DNA of 43,534 nt. Source: Prevotella sp. UBA1378 (GTDB lineage: Bacteria; Bacteroidota; Bacteroidia; Bacteroidales; Bacteroidaceae). The stretch is taken from positions 1 through 43,534 of the forward strand of contig DBRC01000008.1 in assembly GCA_002305505.1 (NCBI GenBank), in the 5' to 3' direction. The notes below the pieces were generated by a model. It was not told where the DNA came from, did no database searches, and saw only the letters and a list, made by a program, of their open reading frames with translations. Below are positions 9,222 through 17,561 of the stretch, piece after piece (the first letter of the stretch is position 1; every line of letters starts with the position of its first letter). Both the position numbers and the translations under genes were made by a program.

Positions 9222-9905
9222 TTAAATTAAAGTCACAGAAACTTGCGATTCCGCCGGTTTTCCCGTTAATTGCAAATACATTGTAACATCCTTATCACAG
9301 ATACAATCATGAAATGGAAGTTTCTGTATGTCACCAAAACTCGATAATTTAACTTTGATATTATGTTTACTCAATAAGGGCTTCAAGAATTTTGTCTCAA
9401 AGGTTTCTTTGCCAAGTTGCTGGGCTTCCGATATTCTAAGCATGACACTATCTTCCTGATCCTGATCTCTGCAACATCTGCATGCAGTAATAAAATGAAC
9501 CTTTAGATCGTGCAAGTCGTAATGTTTGCATAAGGACAACCACGCATGCATCTTGATGAAAGACATCGTTATTTGATGGAAAGCTGCTGTTATTTTTTGT
9601 ACATCAAAACCTGATTTCAACTCTGCAAAAACAAGATGTTCCTGTTCTGATGAATCTGTCAAGAATGCAACACCATCACAATCCTTATCATCCAACTGAC
9701 AAGACATTCTGGTTGTAATATCTTTAACACCCTTTACCAAGTTATGATCAAAACCTGTGAAAGTTCCATTGGCCACTACTTCCAAATGAGTCATCGCGGC
9801 ACTACTTTCGTGCTCTTCTACAACCCACTTATCTTTATACACATGGGCTTTTCCTATACCAGCTGCCTTATCAAATATAGCCGTAAACGAATTACTCAAT
9901 CCCAT
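9222..9905 (-). CDS. Predicted PD-(D/E)xK-like nuclease paired with an AAA ATPase
   Basis: A 227-aa protein that I do not recognise by name. Residues 76-97 show a PD-(D/E)xK-like core: D77 in CDGVAF, then about 17 residues later E95-x-K97 in FAELKS, at the end of a hydrophobic strand, with a helix carrying Q111 after it. This suggests a metal-dependent nuclease fold; no second nuclease domain or membrane segment is seen. Cysteines cluster at about 142-145 (CRCC) and 201-203 (CIC). Its start overlaps the end of the ATPase gene by 14 bp, so the two are translationally linked. GC is about 42% on a counted line, far below the neighbouring starch genes. An effector nuclease of a defence pair is an inference. 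No terminator separates it from malQ. Confidence 0.6.
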   Translation of the reverse strand: MGLSNSFTAIFDKAAGIGKAHVYKDKWVVEEHESSAAMTHLEVVANGTFTGFDHNLVKGVKDITTRMSCQLDDKDCDGVAFLTDSSEQEHLVFAELKSGFDVQKITAAFHQITMSFIKMHAWLSLCKHYDLHDLKVHFITACRCCRDQDQEDSVMLRISEAQQLGKETFETKFLKPLLSKHNIKVKLSSFGDIQKLPFHDCICDKDVTMYLQLTGKPAESQVSVTLI

Positions 9906-11169
9906 CCTGCAAAAAAGCTCCTAAATAGTCTTGATTATTAATGTTTTCCAAAACTGCATCCCTGAAAGCTGAGAAAGGAATACCATTACTTAAATCTTGC
10001 TTTATTGCCTTAGACGTTCCATCCGCTTGCTTTTGTAACAGATAAGCACCCACAGACATTTCTTCAATGGCCATTTCGTAAACAATGTTGACTTTTTCAG
10101 AAAGAACTTTAAGTTTATCCGGGTCATCAACTGTTTTATATGCTTTTGCAAACATGATCAACTCGTTCAGCCTCCGAAGAAAATAGTCACTATGAGTTGT
10201 TATTTGCATAATGGCCCCATCATGACTGAGAGCACCAATTATATCTGCCATCATACGCTGTTTCAGCGGATGCAAATGCGCCTCCGGTTCTTCAACCAAA
10301 ATCGCACATTTACTTACATCTTGCTTCTTTGCCAGAATTTGCAAAGGGGCTATTTCGCGTATGGATGCCGCTGCTGCTGATACCGGCATAGAAGTATCAT
10401 TTGTCGTGTAAACATAGGTAGTCTCTTCCTTGTTCACATCTCCCTCCAAGATAGTTCTAAACAGGCGCAATACTGTTTCTGACGCTGTATCAGGCCTTGC
10501 CTTAATGCGGTTGAGCCCGGCCATGTCACCAAGAAATTCGGAATACATACCTGTAGTTGGTATAATCTGTTCCGTCAATACAGGTCCACGTGATGGTGGC
10601 AGCACAAACGTACTATCCAACTTTTGATAATTGCCTAATATGTAATCAATCAGGACAAAACGCAACAAAAAAGAGAACGGAGATTCGTCAAATTGCGTCT
10701 TTTCCTGAATTCTGAAACTCAATTTGCCTAATGACAAAATCGTATAAATATCTTCGGCATCGACAAAGCCTGTTAATTCTTTCTTATAAGTAAAAGTCAT
10801 AATATCAGGAACTGTATCGGGCAAAGTTATTTCTATCTTACCGGATACACCATCATATCCCAGCATGTAACGAAGATAGCTTATAGCATCTTCCGCCATC
10901 CACAATTCCAAATCACGTTTTTTAATCTCCAATGCTGTACCGGAATCATTAAATTCTTTAGATACCACATTAAAGTCGATATTATTTTCAACAAAGAAAT
11001 GGTTCAGCCTGTTGGTATTAATCAACACTTCAAACAAGTAATGGCACAATGATGCCAGATAGCTCTTACCTGAACCAGATTCTCCAGAAAATACCATAAG
11101 AGGAGATACCAAGATTTCAGAATCCCTGACCCTTCCTAATTGGTCGATTTTAACCTTAATGCAGTTCAT
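9892..11169 (-). CDS. SMC/OLD-like AAA ATPase (AAA_15/AAA_21 type)
   Basis: A 425-aa ABC-type ATPase of the RecF/OLD/SMC-like group. It has a Walker A motif GESGSGKS (29-36) near the N-terminus, a signature-like stretch around SAAAASIREIAPL, a Walker B motif ILVEEPEAHLHP (about 290-301) and a switch histidine in ITTHSD (about 323-328). No C-terminal TOPRIM domain is present, unlike OLD and GajA nucleases; the nuclease activity seems to reside in the overlapping downstream gene instead. Such ATPase-effector pairs (for example PtuA-PtuB of Septu and AriA-AriB of PARIS) sense phage infection, which suggests a defence role here. Base composition is near 40% GC. The ATPase call is secure; the biological role is inferred. 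Confidence 0.85.
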   Translation of the reverse strand: MNCIKVKIDQLGRVRDSEILVSPLMVFSGESGSGKSYLASLCHYLFEVLINTNRLNHFFVENNIDFNVVSKEFNDSGTALEIKKRDLELWMAEDAISYLRYMLGYDGVSGKIEITLPDTVPDIMTFTYKKELTGFVDAEDIYTILSLGKLSFRIQEKTQFDESPFSFLLRFVLIDYILGNYQKLDSTFVLPPSRGPVLTEQIIPTTGMYSEFLGDMAGLNRIKARPDTASETVLRLFRTILEGDVNKEETTYVYTTNDTSMPVSAAAASIREIAPLQILAKKQDVSKCAILVEEPEAHLHPLKQRMMADIIGALSHDGAIMQITTHSDYFLRRLNELIMFAKAYKTVDDPDKLKVLSEKVNIVYEMAIEEMSVGAYLLQKQADGTSKAIKQDLSNGIPFSAFRDAVLENINNQDYLGAFLQDGIE

Positions 11170-11220
11170 ATATTCTCTTATTTAGAAGGCGATACAAATC
11201 ACCTAAGATTAAACTTTTTG

Positions 11221-11237
11221 GCTGTAAAATTACAAAA
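11221..11237. repeat. 17-bp direct repeat, right copy
   Basis: Identical to 9087-9103. It lies about 50 bp before the ATPase start. On the minus strand it reads as the same promoter-like element (TAATTTTA) as at malQ, so it may serve as the cassette promoter. Confidence 0.8.
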
Positions 11238-11426
11238 AACATATCAGATTAAGGCATTCTTATTATTAATAAATGTATAAACAATAAAAAACAACGATGA
11301 ATGGGGATTAAAGACAGCATAAGGATATGGATTTTCACGAATTACCTACGTGCCTATTTGAAGTTGCAGCATACGACTTTAGTTCGGGATAAGCAATTTC
11401 TGCTTTTGCGAACAAATATAGTTGAA

Positions 11427-11468
11427 ATATCTTTCGTGTCACCCCAAAATCAGGTGACACAAAGATAT
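11427..11468. repeat. Imperfect 16-bp inverted repeat
   Basis: Arms 11427-11443 and 11453-11468 pair as ATATCTTT(C)GTGTCACC against its complement, with one bulged C and a 9-base loop. On the minus strand positions 11460-11467 read TATCTTTG, a perfect -7 box, so a transcript toward the ATPase gene could begin with this hairpin. Confidence 0.65.
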
Positions 11469-11545
11469 AAATATTGTTTATCAATTAGTGGTAAAACATC
11501 TGTTTTTTTGAGTGACGAAGTCAGGAAAGAGTGCATCGCCAGCCA

Positions 11546-11577
11546 GATTAACGGATTAACGGGTTAACGGATAACAG
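11546..11577. repeat. 8-bp tandem repeat (GRTTAACG)
   Basis: Units GATTAACG, GATTAACG, GGTTAACG and a decayed fourth (GATAACAG) run head to tail. The same unit recurs at 26925-26948, again close to a copy of the TACAAGCA..TTGTA repeat. Confidence 0.7.
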
Positions 11578-11630
11578 ATTGAAATCGTACAAGCATCTTG
11601 TAGCAGGACTACAAGATGCTTGTACGATTT
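11577..11630. repeat. Dispersed-repeat copy with perfect 22-bp inverted repeat
   Basis: Positions 11577-11603 match the core at 27029-27055 apart from one C-to-T change. Arms 11582-11603 and 11609-11630 are exact reverse complements over 22 bp with a 5-base loop. It lies about 180 bp past the MFS stop codon. No T-run follows on either strand, so it is not a classical intrinsic terminator. Confidence 0.85.
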
Positions 11631-11812
11631 AGATTAAATGCAAGCTCTGCCGTAAAAAGAGTGCTTTATGCAGAAAATAAGCTGAATTTACACTTGCTTG
11701 TTGAATCTGCGGGCCGTGTAGCGAAGGCCATTGCAATAAAAAAATCAAAAGAAACGGCGGCAGATGATTCGCGCTGCAACGGCATGGCCGCAGCAGCGCG
11801 AAAAAAGGAGCG

Positions 11813-13141
11813 TCAGCCGGCTTCCGGCTTGTCCTTGATGACCGTAACGCAGAGGGCACCTATCACCAGACTGGCACCGGCCACAATCATCATATTGCTC
11901 TGCACGCTGCCCACCAGCGTAAGGATGGTGCCGCCCAGCAGGGCAGCGACAATCTGCGGCACGCAGATGGTGCCGTTGAACAGGCCGAGGTAAGCACCCA
12001 TGTGGCCATAGCCGGCAAGGGCATTGGTGACGAAAGTGAACGGCATGGCCAGCATGGCCGCCCAGGCGCAGCCGATGAGCAGGAAGGGAACGAACTGTAT
12101 GTAGGGGTCGGAAACGAAGGGGACGAGCGCGAAACCGATGCCGCCCAGCACTAAGCTGAGCGCATAGGCCAGTTTGGTGTTCTTGAACTGGGGCAGCAGG
12201 GCAGCCCATACCACCGAGCCGATGGCCTGTACGGCAAAGAGGATGCCTACCCAGTTGCCGGCCTCCTGATAGGCCACGGTCTTGGTGGCGTCGGCGGCCG
12301 TCATGTCGACATTCCAGCAGACGGAGGCGATGGAGCCATTGGTATAAGTCCACATATACATAAAGGCTGCCCAGCAGAAAAACTGTACCAACCCCACCTT
12401 CCAAAACGTAGAGGGGGCTTTCTTCAGCAGGGCCACCCAACCGGCCTTTCCCTCCTGCTTATCAGCCGCCACGCCGTTGTATTCGGCATACTCAGCGGGG
12501 GCCCACTCCTTTACCTTCACCGTGGTATACATGACACAGAGGATAAGGATGGCAGCGCCTACATAGAACGAATAGATAACCGAATCGGGCACGATGCCCT
12601 TGGGGGCCTCGTTGGCGATGCCGACGGCCGTGAAGAAGAAGGGGAAGACAAAGCCCACTACCGAACCGGCATTGCACAGGAACGACTGGATGCTGTAGGC
12701 CTTGGCCTTCTGCTCCTCGTTCACCATGTCGCCCACGAGCATCTTGAACGGCTGCATGGCCATGTTAATGGAAGTATCGAGGAGCATCAGGGCGAAGAGC
12801 CCGAAAATCATGGCTGCACCCACGGCCATGCCCAGTGAACCGGCATTGGGCAGCAGGCACATCACGGCAACGGCCATCGCAGCCCCTACGAACAGGTAAG
12901 GGATGCGGCGCCCGAAACGGGTCCACGTCCTGTCGGATAGCGTGCCGACAACCGGTTGCACAAGGATGCCCATCAGCGGGGGCAGTATCCAGAAATAACT
13001 CAACGAATGGGGGTCGGCTCCCAGTGTCGCAAATATCCTACTGATGTTGGCGCTCTGCAGAGCGTATGCTATCTGCACGCCGAAGAATCCGAAACTCAGA
13101 TTCCAAAGACTCCAAAAAGGTAAATCGGGTTTTCTCTTCAT
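11813..13141 (-). CDS. MFS maltose/maltodextrin-type transporter (SLC45-like)
   Basis: A 442-aa inner-membrane protein with about 12 hydrophobic helices. The loop after the second helix reads DRTWTRFGRRIPY, the conserved motif of the SLC45/GPH-like MFS group found in Bacteroidetes starch loci. It probably imports maltose or short maltodextrins from periplasm to cytoplasm, feeding MalQ. It follows lacI by 75 bp on the same strand and is likely co-transcribed with it. The substrate is inferred from position, as sucrose or other glucosides are also carried by this family. Confidence 0.85.
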   Translation of the reverse strand: MKRKPDLPFWSLWNLSFGFFGVQIAYALQSANISRIFATLGADPHSLSYFWILPPLMGILVQPVVGTLSDRTWTRFGRRIPYLFVGAAMAVAVMCLLPNAGSLGMAVGAAMIFGLFALMLLDTSINMAMQPFKMLVGDMVNEEQKAKAYSIQSFLCNAGSVVGFVFPFFFTAVGIANEAPKGIVPDSVIYSFYVGAAILILCVMYTTVKVKEWAPAEYAEYNGVAADKQEGKAGWVALLKKAPSTFWKVGLVQFFCWAAFMYMWTYTNGSIASVCWNVDMTAADATKTVAYQEAGNWVGILFAVQAIGSVVWAALLPQFKNTKLAYALSLVLGGIGFALVPFVSDPYIQFVPFLLIGCAWAAMLAMPFTFVTNALAGYGHMGAYLGLFNGTICVPQIVAALLGGTILTLVGSVQSNMMIVAGASLVIGALCVTVIKDKPEAG

Positions 13142-13216
13142 TTTGTTTCATTATATTATATAAATCGCTTTCATCAACGCACGGCGGCCTGCTGCCGGCA
13201 CGGCTGCGGGCTCTGC

Positions 13217-14242
13217 TCACCGCGTAGTGCCCCTGATGACCAGGCGCGTGCGCACGATGCGGCGCTCGGCCTTGCCGCGCGGTATCGTGCCCTCCACCTG
13301 CCCTATCAGTATGTCGGCAGCCTCCTCGCCCACCTTCACACCGCGCTGCTCGACGGTGGTGAGCATCGGGTCGCAGGCTATGGCGCGCTGGCCGTTGGTA
13401 AAACCGCATATCGACACATCATCGGGCACGCGCAGCCCCATGCGCTTGGCGGTATAGAGGATGCCGATGGCCGTATCGTCGTTGACGGCGAAGAAGCCGT
13501 CGGGGCGGTCGTCCATCGCGAGCATCTCGGGCGTGATCATCTCGGCATCGGCGCGGTTGTCGCAGAAGCGCGTCAGCCGCTCGTCGAAGGCCAGCCCATG
13601 CTTCAGCAAAGCATCCTTGTAGCCGTTGTAGCGGTTCTTCGAGATTTCGAGCGTCATCGCCGACCCATAAAAGGCGATGCGGCGGCAGCCCGTGCTTATC
13701 AGATGGGTAACGGCATTGAAAGCCCCCATATAGTCGTCGACCACCACCCTGCTGGCATTCACGCCCGTGCAGATACGGTCGTAGAACACGATGGGCACGC
13801 CGCTGTCGATGAGCCGCTGGAAGTGCTCGTAGCGGTGGGTGTCCTTGGCCTGCGACACGATGATGCCGCACACCTTGTGCTCATGGAACGACTGGCAGAT
13901 GCGCACCTCGCGCTCGTACTGCTCGGCACTGAGCGCCACCATGATGCGGTAGCCGCGCGCCGAGGCTTCCTGCTCGATGCCTGTAAGGATGCTCGAGAAG
14001 TAATAGTGGGTGAACTCGGGGATGATGACACCTATCACCTTCACTGCATGCACGCGGCTGTGCCGCAGCGAACCGGCAATGGCGTTGGGGACGAAATTGT
14101 GCTCGCGCGCATATTTCTGGATGGCCGCGCGCCGCTCGGCACTGATGCGGGGCGAATCCTGCAGCGCACGCGACACCGTAGCCACGGAAATGCCCAGTTC
14201 CCGTGCTATATCCTTCATTGTAAGTGGCGGATGCTCTTTCAT
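13217..14242 (-). CDS. LacI-family transcriptional regulator of the starch locus
   Basis: A 341-aa regulator. The N-terminal helix-turn-helix with hinge helix is clear (about 8-55: MKDIARELGISVATVSRAL, then the PNAIAGSL hinge), followed by a periplasmic-binding-protein-like effector domain. Maltose or a maltodextrin is the likely effector. It is divergent from susC, and a palindromic operator lies midway in the 272-bp gap, 56 bp from its own -7 box and 55 bp from that of susC. B. thetaiotaomicron uses SusR for its sus operon, so a LacI-type regulator is a different control design. An internal Met at residue 9 is an alternative start. Confidence 0.9.
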   Translation of the reverse strand: MKEHPPLTMKDIARELGISVATVSRALQDSPRISAERRAAIQKYAREHNFVPNAIAGSLRHSRVHAVKVIGVIIPEFTHYYFSSILTGIEQEASARGYRIMVALSAEQYEREVRICQSFHEHKVCGIIVSQAKDTHRYEHFQRLIDSGVPIVFYDRICTGVNASRVVVDDYMGAFNAVTHLISTGCRRIAFYGSAMTLEISKNRYNGYKDALLKHGLAFDERLTRFCDNRADAEMITPEMLAMDDRPDGFFAVNDDTAIGILYTAKRMGLRVPDDVSICGFTNGQRAIACDPMLTTVEQRGVKVGEEAADILIGQVEGTIPRGKAERRIVRTRLVIRGTTR

Positions 14243-14295
14243 TAGGCTTCGTCGTATTTTTATCGGTTTCTATGGTTTGTTATTGACTCCGTATG

Positions 14296-14303
14296 CAAAG
14301 GTA
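14296..14303 (-). promoter_or_regulatory. -7 box of lacI
   Basis: The minus strand reads TACCTTTG followed by C, a perfect TAnnTTTG box, about 54 bp before the lacI start. The LacI-type operator is 56 bp upstream of it. No TTG is seen at -33. Confidence 0.65.
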
Positions 14304-14359
14304 TCTAAAAGTTGCTTTTAATGTTTCTGTACCTTATATAATTTATGAATATTTATCAA

Positions 14360-14373
14360 TGCAAACGATTGCA
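14360..14373. promoter_or_regulatory. LacI-type operator between lacI and susC
   Basis: TGCAAACGATTGCA is a near-perfect palindrome with central CG, matching the operator at malQ in 12 of 14 positions on the appropriate strand. It sits symmetrically between two divergent -7 boxes (gaps of 56 and 55 bp). Confidence 0.8.
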
Positions 14374-14428
14374 CCGCCTTTGCAACGCTTTTAACTTGAA
14401 AAAAGTACAAATGAATATAAATAAAATC

Positions 14429-14436
14429 TATCTTTG
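14429..14436 (+). promoter_or_regulatory. -7 box of susC
   Basis: TATCTTTG followed by C is a perfect Bacteroidetes -7 box, about 78 bp before the susC start. The -33 region has no TTG, which fits an activator-dependent promoter. Confidence 0.7.
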
Positions 14437-14514
14437 CAGCAAGATTGATGCTACGGCATCGGAATAACCTAAAATAAGCAACTAACAAATATTAACTCTA
14501 ATTAAATGTAATAA

Positions 14515-17500
14515 ATGAAGCAGGTAAACATTAGAATTCCGCTTAGGATGCTTGCCCTCATGCTGGGGCTGTTCCTATCGGCAGGAGCCTTTGCGCAACA
14601 GATTGCGGTCAAGGGCCACGTGAAAGATGCCAGCGGCGAACCAATTATCGGCGCCACAGTCCGTATTGCAGGAACCCAGACAGGTACCGTGACCGACTTT
14701 GACGGAAACTTCACGCTAAAAGCAAACCAAGGAGCGACGTTGAGCGTGACCTACGTGGGCTACCAGCCAGCATCGGTCAAGGCTGCCCCGAACGTGGTCA
14801 TTACGCTACAAGACGACGCGAAAGTGCTCGAGAACGTCATTGTCATCGGCTACGGACGCGCCAAGAAGAACGACCTCACCGGCTCGGTGACGGCCATGAA
14901 GCCCGACGAACTGAGCAAAGGCATCACCAACAACGCATCAGACATGCTTGTGGGCAAAGTGGCCGGTGTGGACGTTATCACAAGCGGCGGAACGCCCGGT
15001 GCCGGCGCCCAGATACGCATACGCGGAGGAGCTTCGCTCAGCGCCAGCAATGACCCGCTCTACGTCATCGACGGCTTGATTATCGATAACAACACGGCTA
15101 CCGGCATGAGCAACGTGCTCGCCATGATCAACCCGAACGATATCGAGGCATTCACCGTACTAAAGGATGCATCGGCAACGGCCATCTACGGTAGCCGCGC
15201 TTCGAACGGCGTCATCATCATCACCACGAAGAAAGGGCGCACGGAGGATATCCCGCGAGTGGCGTACAACGGGGATGTCACCGTTTCGACCATCGCAAAG
15301 AAATACGACGTGCTGAACGCCGCCGAATACAAACAGCTCATATCGGGCATCAGCGGACTGGACGCATCGCTGCTGGGCGAGGCCGACACCGACTGGCAGG
15401 ACGAGATTTTCCGCACAGCGGTAAGCACGAGCCACAGCATAGCCATTTCGGGTGGCATAAAGAACTTGCCCTACCGCTTGTCGGCAGGCGTCAACATGCA
15501 AGATGGTATCATCAAAGAATCGTCCATGCACCGCATGAACGTCGGCCTGAATATGTCCCCGAGCTTCTTCAATGACCACCTCAAGACCAATATCACGGCA
15601 AAATACATGTATGAGAAAGACTGGTACGTGGATGCCGGGGGCGTTATCGGCGGTGCGCTCAGCATGGACCCCACGCGCCCCGTATACATGGAGGGTGCCG
15701 ACGCCCGCTATACCGGAGGCTATTACCAGTCGCTCGTACCACGCGGCGACAGCCCGTTTGCTGACCCCACATGGTTGAAAACCACTAACAGCAATGCCCC
15801 TCAGAACCCCGTGGCACTGCTCAACCAAAAGAGCTGCATAGCCCGGTCGAACGACTTCTCGGGCAATATAGACTTAGACTATTCGATACACGGCTTCGAA
15901 GACCTGCACCTCCACGCAAGCCTCGGAGCACAGTATACGGCGACCAACCAGGAGGACGTCACTTCGAACGACTCGTACAACAACAACTACTTCGGCTGGA
16001 ACGGCACGACGTACTACTATAAGTACAACATCGTGGGGAGTGCCTATGCACAATATACGCACAAGTTTGGCGAACACAACATCGACGCGATGGCCGGTGC
16101 CGAGCAGAGCCACTACCACCGCAACGGATGGAACGAAGGACAGGGCACCGACCCCTACAGCGGAGCTGAACACAACCCGGCCACGCGCACAGAGCAGGAG
16201 TGGTCGCAGCACAACAGCCTGCTATCGTACTTCGGCCGCTTGAACTACTCGCTGCTCGACCGCTACATGCTGACGGCCACTTACCGCGCCGACGGAAGCT
16301 CGCGCTTCGCCAAAGGAAACAAGTGGGGTTACTTCCCCTCGGTGGCGCTCGCATGGAAAATAAACAACGAGGCTTTCCTGAAAAATGCCCACTGGCTCGA
16401 CGAACTGAAGCTGCGCCTCGGCTGGGGCAAGACAGGACAGCAGAACGGCATTGCCGACTTCTACTACCTGCCACTCTACGTAAGGGGCAACTCTTATGCC
16501 ATGTACCCCTTCGGCAATACGTATTACTACACCACACGCCCGAACAACTACAACGTAGACCTGACATGGGAAAAGACCACCACATACAATGCGGGTATCG
16601 ATTTCTCGATACATAACGGGCGGTTTTCCGTCAACTTGGACGGATACTACCGCAAGACAACCGATCTGCTAAGCACGGTGCCCATCCCTGCAGGGACCAA
16701 TTTCGGCGACACACAGCTGAAGAACATCGGTTCACTGGAAAACTACGGCGTGGAACTGGCATTCAACGTGAAGCCCATCGTGAGCAAGGATTTTACATGG
16801 GACATCTCGTACAACGTGGGATGGAACCATAACGAAATCACCGAGCTGTCGGCCGGATATGCCGACTGGGTGGCTACGGGCGATAAAATCTCGCGTGGCA
16901 ACAACACACAGATACAGCGCAACAAGGTGGGCGAACCAATCAACTCGTTCTTCGTTTACCAGCAAGTGTACGACGAGAACGGGCATCCCATCGAGGGACT
17001 GTTCGTGGACCGCAACGGCGACGGACAGCTCACCTCGGCCGACGGCTACTACTATAAGAGCCCCGCTGCCGACGTCATCATGGGTGCCACGACCAAAATC
17101 ATATGGAAACGCTGGGACTTCAGCGCTGCCTTCCGCGCATCCATCGGCAACTACGTATACTACGACTTCCTGTCAAGAAACGCACAGGTAAGCGCCGGCG
17201 GACTGTACTCGAACAGCGCATGGAGAAATACCACGCCCGAAGCCGTGGAACTCGGATGGACCGCATCGGTAAACAAGTTTGCCAACGAAAACTACAAGAG
17301 CGACTATTTCGTGCGCAATGCTTCGTACCTTAAGTGCACCAACATCACACTGGGCTACTCATTCCCAGCACTGCTCCGCACGGGCGGCAACGACTACTTC
17401 TCGGGACGCCTGTTCGCCACGCTGCAAAATCCGTTTATCATTACCAAGTATAAAGGTATCGACCCGGAAGTAGCATCAGGCATCGACTCTAACCCCTACC

Positions 17501-17544
17501 CACGCCCAATGAGCGTTCAGTTCGGAATCAATCTTAACTTCTAA
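14515..17544 (+). CDS. susC: SusC-like TonB-dependent starch transporter
   Basis: A 1009-aa outer-membrane TonB-dependent transporter. It has a Sec signal (about 1-27, ending AFAQ), a carboxypeptidase-D-regulatory-like domain (about 30-110, with GEPIIGATV and GTVTDFDGNF), a plug domain (about 115-240, with IRIRGGASL and YVIDGL) and a long beta-barrel ending in an aromatic residue (INLNF), as expected for barrel assembly. With SusD it should import starch oligosaccharides released at the surface. susD follows 17 bp downstream. It is the first gene of the susCDEF-like operon and is preceded by a LacI-type operator and a -7 box. Confidence 0.95.
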   Translation: MKQVNIRIPLRMLALMLGLFLSAGAFAQQIAVKGHVKDASGEPIIGATVRIAGTQTGTVTDFDGNFTLKANQGATLSVTYVGYQPASVKAAPNVVITLQDDAKVLENVIVIGYGRAKKNDLTGSVTAMKPDELSKGITNNASDMLVGKVAGVDVITSGGTPGAGAQIRIRGGASLSASNDPLYVIDGLIIDNNTATGMSNVLAMINPNDIEAFTVLKDASATAIYGSRASNGVIIITTKKGRTEDIPRVAYNGDVTVSTIAKKYDVLNAAEYKQLISGISGLDASLLGEADTDWQDEIFRTAVSTSHSIAISGGIKNLPYRLSAGVNMQDGIIKESSMHRMNVGLNMSPSFFNDHLKTNITAKYMYEKDWYVDAGGVIGGALSMDPTRPVYMEGADARYTGGYYQSLVPRGDSPFADPTWLKTTNSNAPQNPVALLNQKSCIARSNDFSGNIDLDYSIHGFEDLHLHASLGAQYTATNQEDVTSNDSYNNNYFGWNGTTYYYKYNIVGSAYAQYTHKFGEHNIDAMAGAEQSHYHRNGWNEGQGTDPYSGAEHNPATRTEQEWSQHNSLLSYFGRLNYSLLDRYMLTATYRADGSSRFAKGNKWGYFPSVALAWKINNEAFLKNAHWLDELKLRLGWGKTGQQNGIADFYYLPLYVRGNSYAMYPFGNTYYYTTRPNNYNVDLTWEKTTTYNAGIDFSIHNGRFSVNLDGYYRKTTDLLSTVPIPAGTNFGDTQLKNIGSLENYGVELAFNVKPIVSKDFTWDISYNVGWNHNEITELSAGYADWVATGDKISRGNNTQIQRNKVGEPINSFFVYQQVYDENGHPIEGLFVDRNGDGQLTSADGYYYKSPAADVIMGATTKIIWKRWDFSAAFRASIGNYVYYDFLSRNAQVSAGGLYSNSAWRNTTPEAVELGWTASVNKFANENYKSDYFVRNASYLKCTNITLGYSFPALLRTGGNDYFSGRLFATLQNPFIITKYKGIDPEVASGIDSNPYPRPMSVQFGINLNF

Positions 17545-17561
17545 AATAAGGAACAATTATT

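Larger units (their letters stand above)
11170..11812. other. Gene-free repeat-rich region between the ATPase gene and the MFS gene
   Basis: About 640 bp without a convincing gene. It contains the right 17-bp direct repeat (11221-11237), an imperfect inverted repeat (11427-11468), 8-bp tandem repeats (11546-11577) and a perfect 22-bp inverted repeat (11582-11630). An 88-codon ORF at 11301-11567 has no recognisable features. Confidence 0.7.

Noticed and set aside
9104..11220. Cassette as a complete transposon or integrative element
   Set aside because: No transposase, integrase or terminal inverted repeats are present, and the malQ operator lies inside the bracketing direct repeats.
11301..11567. 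88-codon plus-strand ORF in the repeat-rich gap
   Set aside because: It runs across an inverted repeat and ends in 8-bp repeats, with no domain and no good promoter.
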